Under the pieces are notes generated by a model. It saw nothing but the letters and a program-made list of their open reading frames with translations, was not told the origin of the DNA and ran no database searches. A DNA stretch of 7,191 nucleotides, taken from assembly GCA_938002705.1 (NCBI GenBank), contig CALLAG010000063.1, forward strand, positions 1 through 7,191, in the 5' to 3' direction. The position numbers and the translations under genes were made by a program. Of this stretch, positions 6,790 to 7,191 are shown in pieces; within the stretch, counting starts at the first letter, position 1; each line of letters opens with the position of its first letter. This stretch comes from an uncultured Saprospiraceae bacterium. GTDB taxonomy: Bacteria > Bacteroidota > Bacteroidia > Chitinophagales > Saprospiraceae.

Positions 6790-6823
6790 TATAGAGAGAA
6801 CACTGTATAGTGTTCTCTCTATA
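6790..6823. terminator. Perfect 15-bp inverted repeat between two genes
   Basis: TATAGAGAGAACACT (6790-6804) pairs perfectly with AGTGTTCTCTCTATA (6809-6823) around the loop GTAT. It begins 9 bases after the stop of the T9SS-domain frame, which suits a transcription end or mRNA 3' stabiliser. It has no clear U-tract, and it ends only 8 bases before the next ATG, so it could instead be an operator or a translation-controlling hairpin for that gene. Confidence 0.6.
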
Positions 6824-6831
6824 CTTAACTT

Positions 6832-7191
6832 ATGAGATTACTAATCATAATATCAATTTTTTTATTAAACTACACATCACTCTTTAGTCAAAAAATTTTT
6901 CTTGGTGATTCGAGAAACGATAAAATATATATTATTGAAAATAGTTATTGTGAAATATCGGACTCTATAGAAATAGATAACTTGGAGATGTTTGCAGTTA
7001 AAAAGGATAATCAACATATTTATACAGGGAGTCAAGTAGAGGTCTTTACACCAGGTGTTGGTACCCAAAGACAAATGACAATTAAGCATTACAATGAGGT
7101 AGGAATTTATATTGAGGATGTAATTCAAGTTGTTGTAAATCCAATGATGTTTAATATGGCATTCATAGATGAGGAAACTATTATATTAACT
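6832..7191 (+). CDS. Secreted protein, unrecognised (3' end outside window)
   Basis: The frame is open from ATG at 6832 for 120 codons to the window edge. Residues 1-20 (MRLLIIISIFLLNYTSLFSQ) form a clear Sec signal peptide, with cleavage after the Ser-Gln typical of Bacteroidota, which fixes the start. The mature part begins KIFLGDSRNDKIYIIE and continues with alternating beta-strand-like segments (QHIYTGSQVEVFTPG, GIYIEDVIQVVVN). This could be the start of a beta-propeller or another repeat-rich extracellular protein, but no family is recognised. It is AT-rich (roughly 29% GC over sampled lines) like the preceding reading frame. The start lies 8 bases after the long hairpin, with no recognisable promoter between, so it is either transcribed through that hairpin or from a promoter I cannot see. 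Confidence 0.8.
   Translation, partial: MRLLIIISIFLLNYTSLFSQKIFLGDSRNDKIYIIENSYCEISDSIEIDNLEMFAVKKDNQHIYTGSQVEVFTPGVGTQRQMTIKHYNEVGIYIEDVIQVVVNPMMFNMAFIDEETIILT

Overview
The window looks like a chromosomal segment of a Bacteroidota bacterium, possibly of the Saprospiria type. Four things point there: the last gene begins with a signal peptide ending in Ser-Gln; one small protein ends in a type IX secretion (T9SS) type A sorting-like domain; the first gene carries Cys/Asp-rich 'CNDGDACT...DADCNCAG' modules; and a Bacteroidota-style promoter (TTG, 20-nt spacer, TAnnTTTG) lies upstream of the patatin gene. The phylum is fairly secure; the order is a guess.

Layout. Positions 1-1986 (minus strand) hold the first 662 codons of a large secreted protein that continues past the left edge. 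It has a signal peptide, a transglutaminase-like core (Cys267, His293, Asp311), a probable lectin-like beta-sandwich and Cys/Asp-rich repeats. A 400-base gap with several small inverted repeats follows. Then come two plus-strand genes, a YwbE-family small protein (2390-2587) and glutamyl-tRNA synthetase gltX (2669-4186). Convergent with gltX is a minus-strand, very lysine-rich TonB C-terminal-domain protein with no membrane anchor (4379-4843). A 265-base divergent region separates it from a cytoplasmic patatin-like lipase (5109-5999). This region holds a candidate plus-strand terminator with no gene before it, a set of competing hairpins, and a good promoter for the lipase.

From about 6000 to the right edge the DNA becomes clearly more AT-rich. 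This part holds a gene-poor stretch, a 147-codon reading frame ending in a T9SS sorting-like domain whose apparent signal-peptide start is cut off by an in-frame TGA (probably a decayed gene), a perfect 15-bp hairpin, and the start of another secreted protein (6832 to the edge).

The genes do not form an obvious pathway. ywbE-gltX may be co-transcribed. The others appear to be independent units: housekeeping translation in the middle, envelope or secreted proteins at both ends. I see no CRISPR array, transposase, tRNA, rRNA or defence operon. The best leads for something undescribed are the structured, terminator-ended intergenic segment at 4871-4970, the interrupted T9SS reading frame at 6268-6780 with its adjacent long hairpin, and the anchorless TonB-domain protein.
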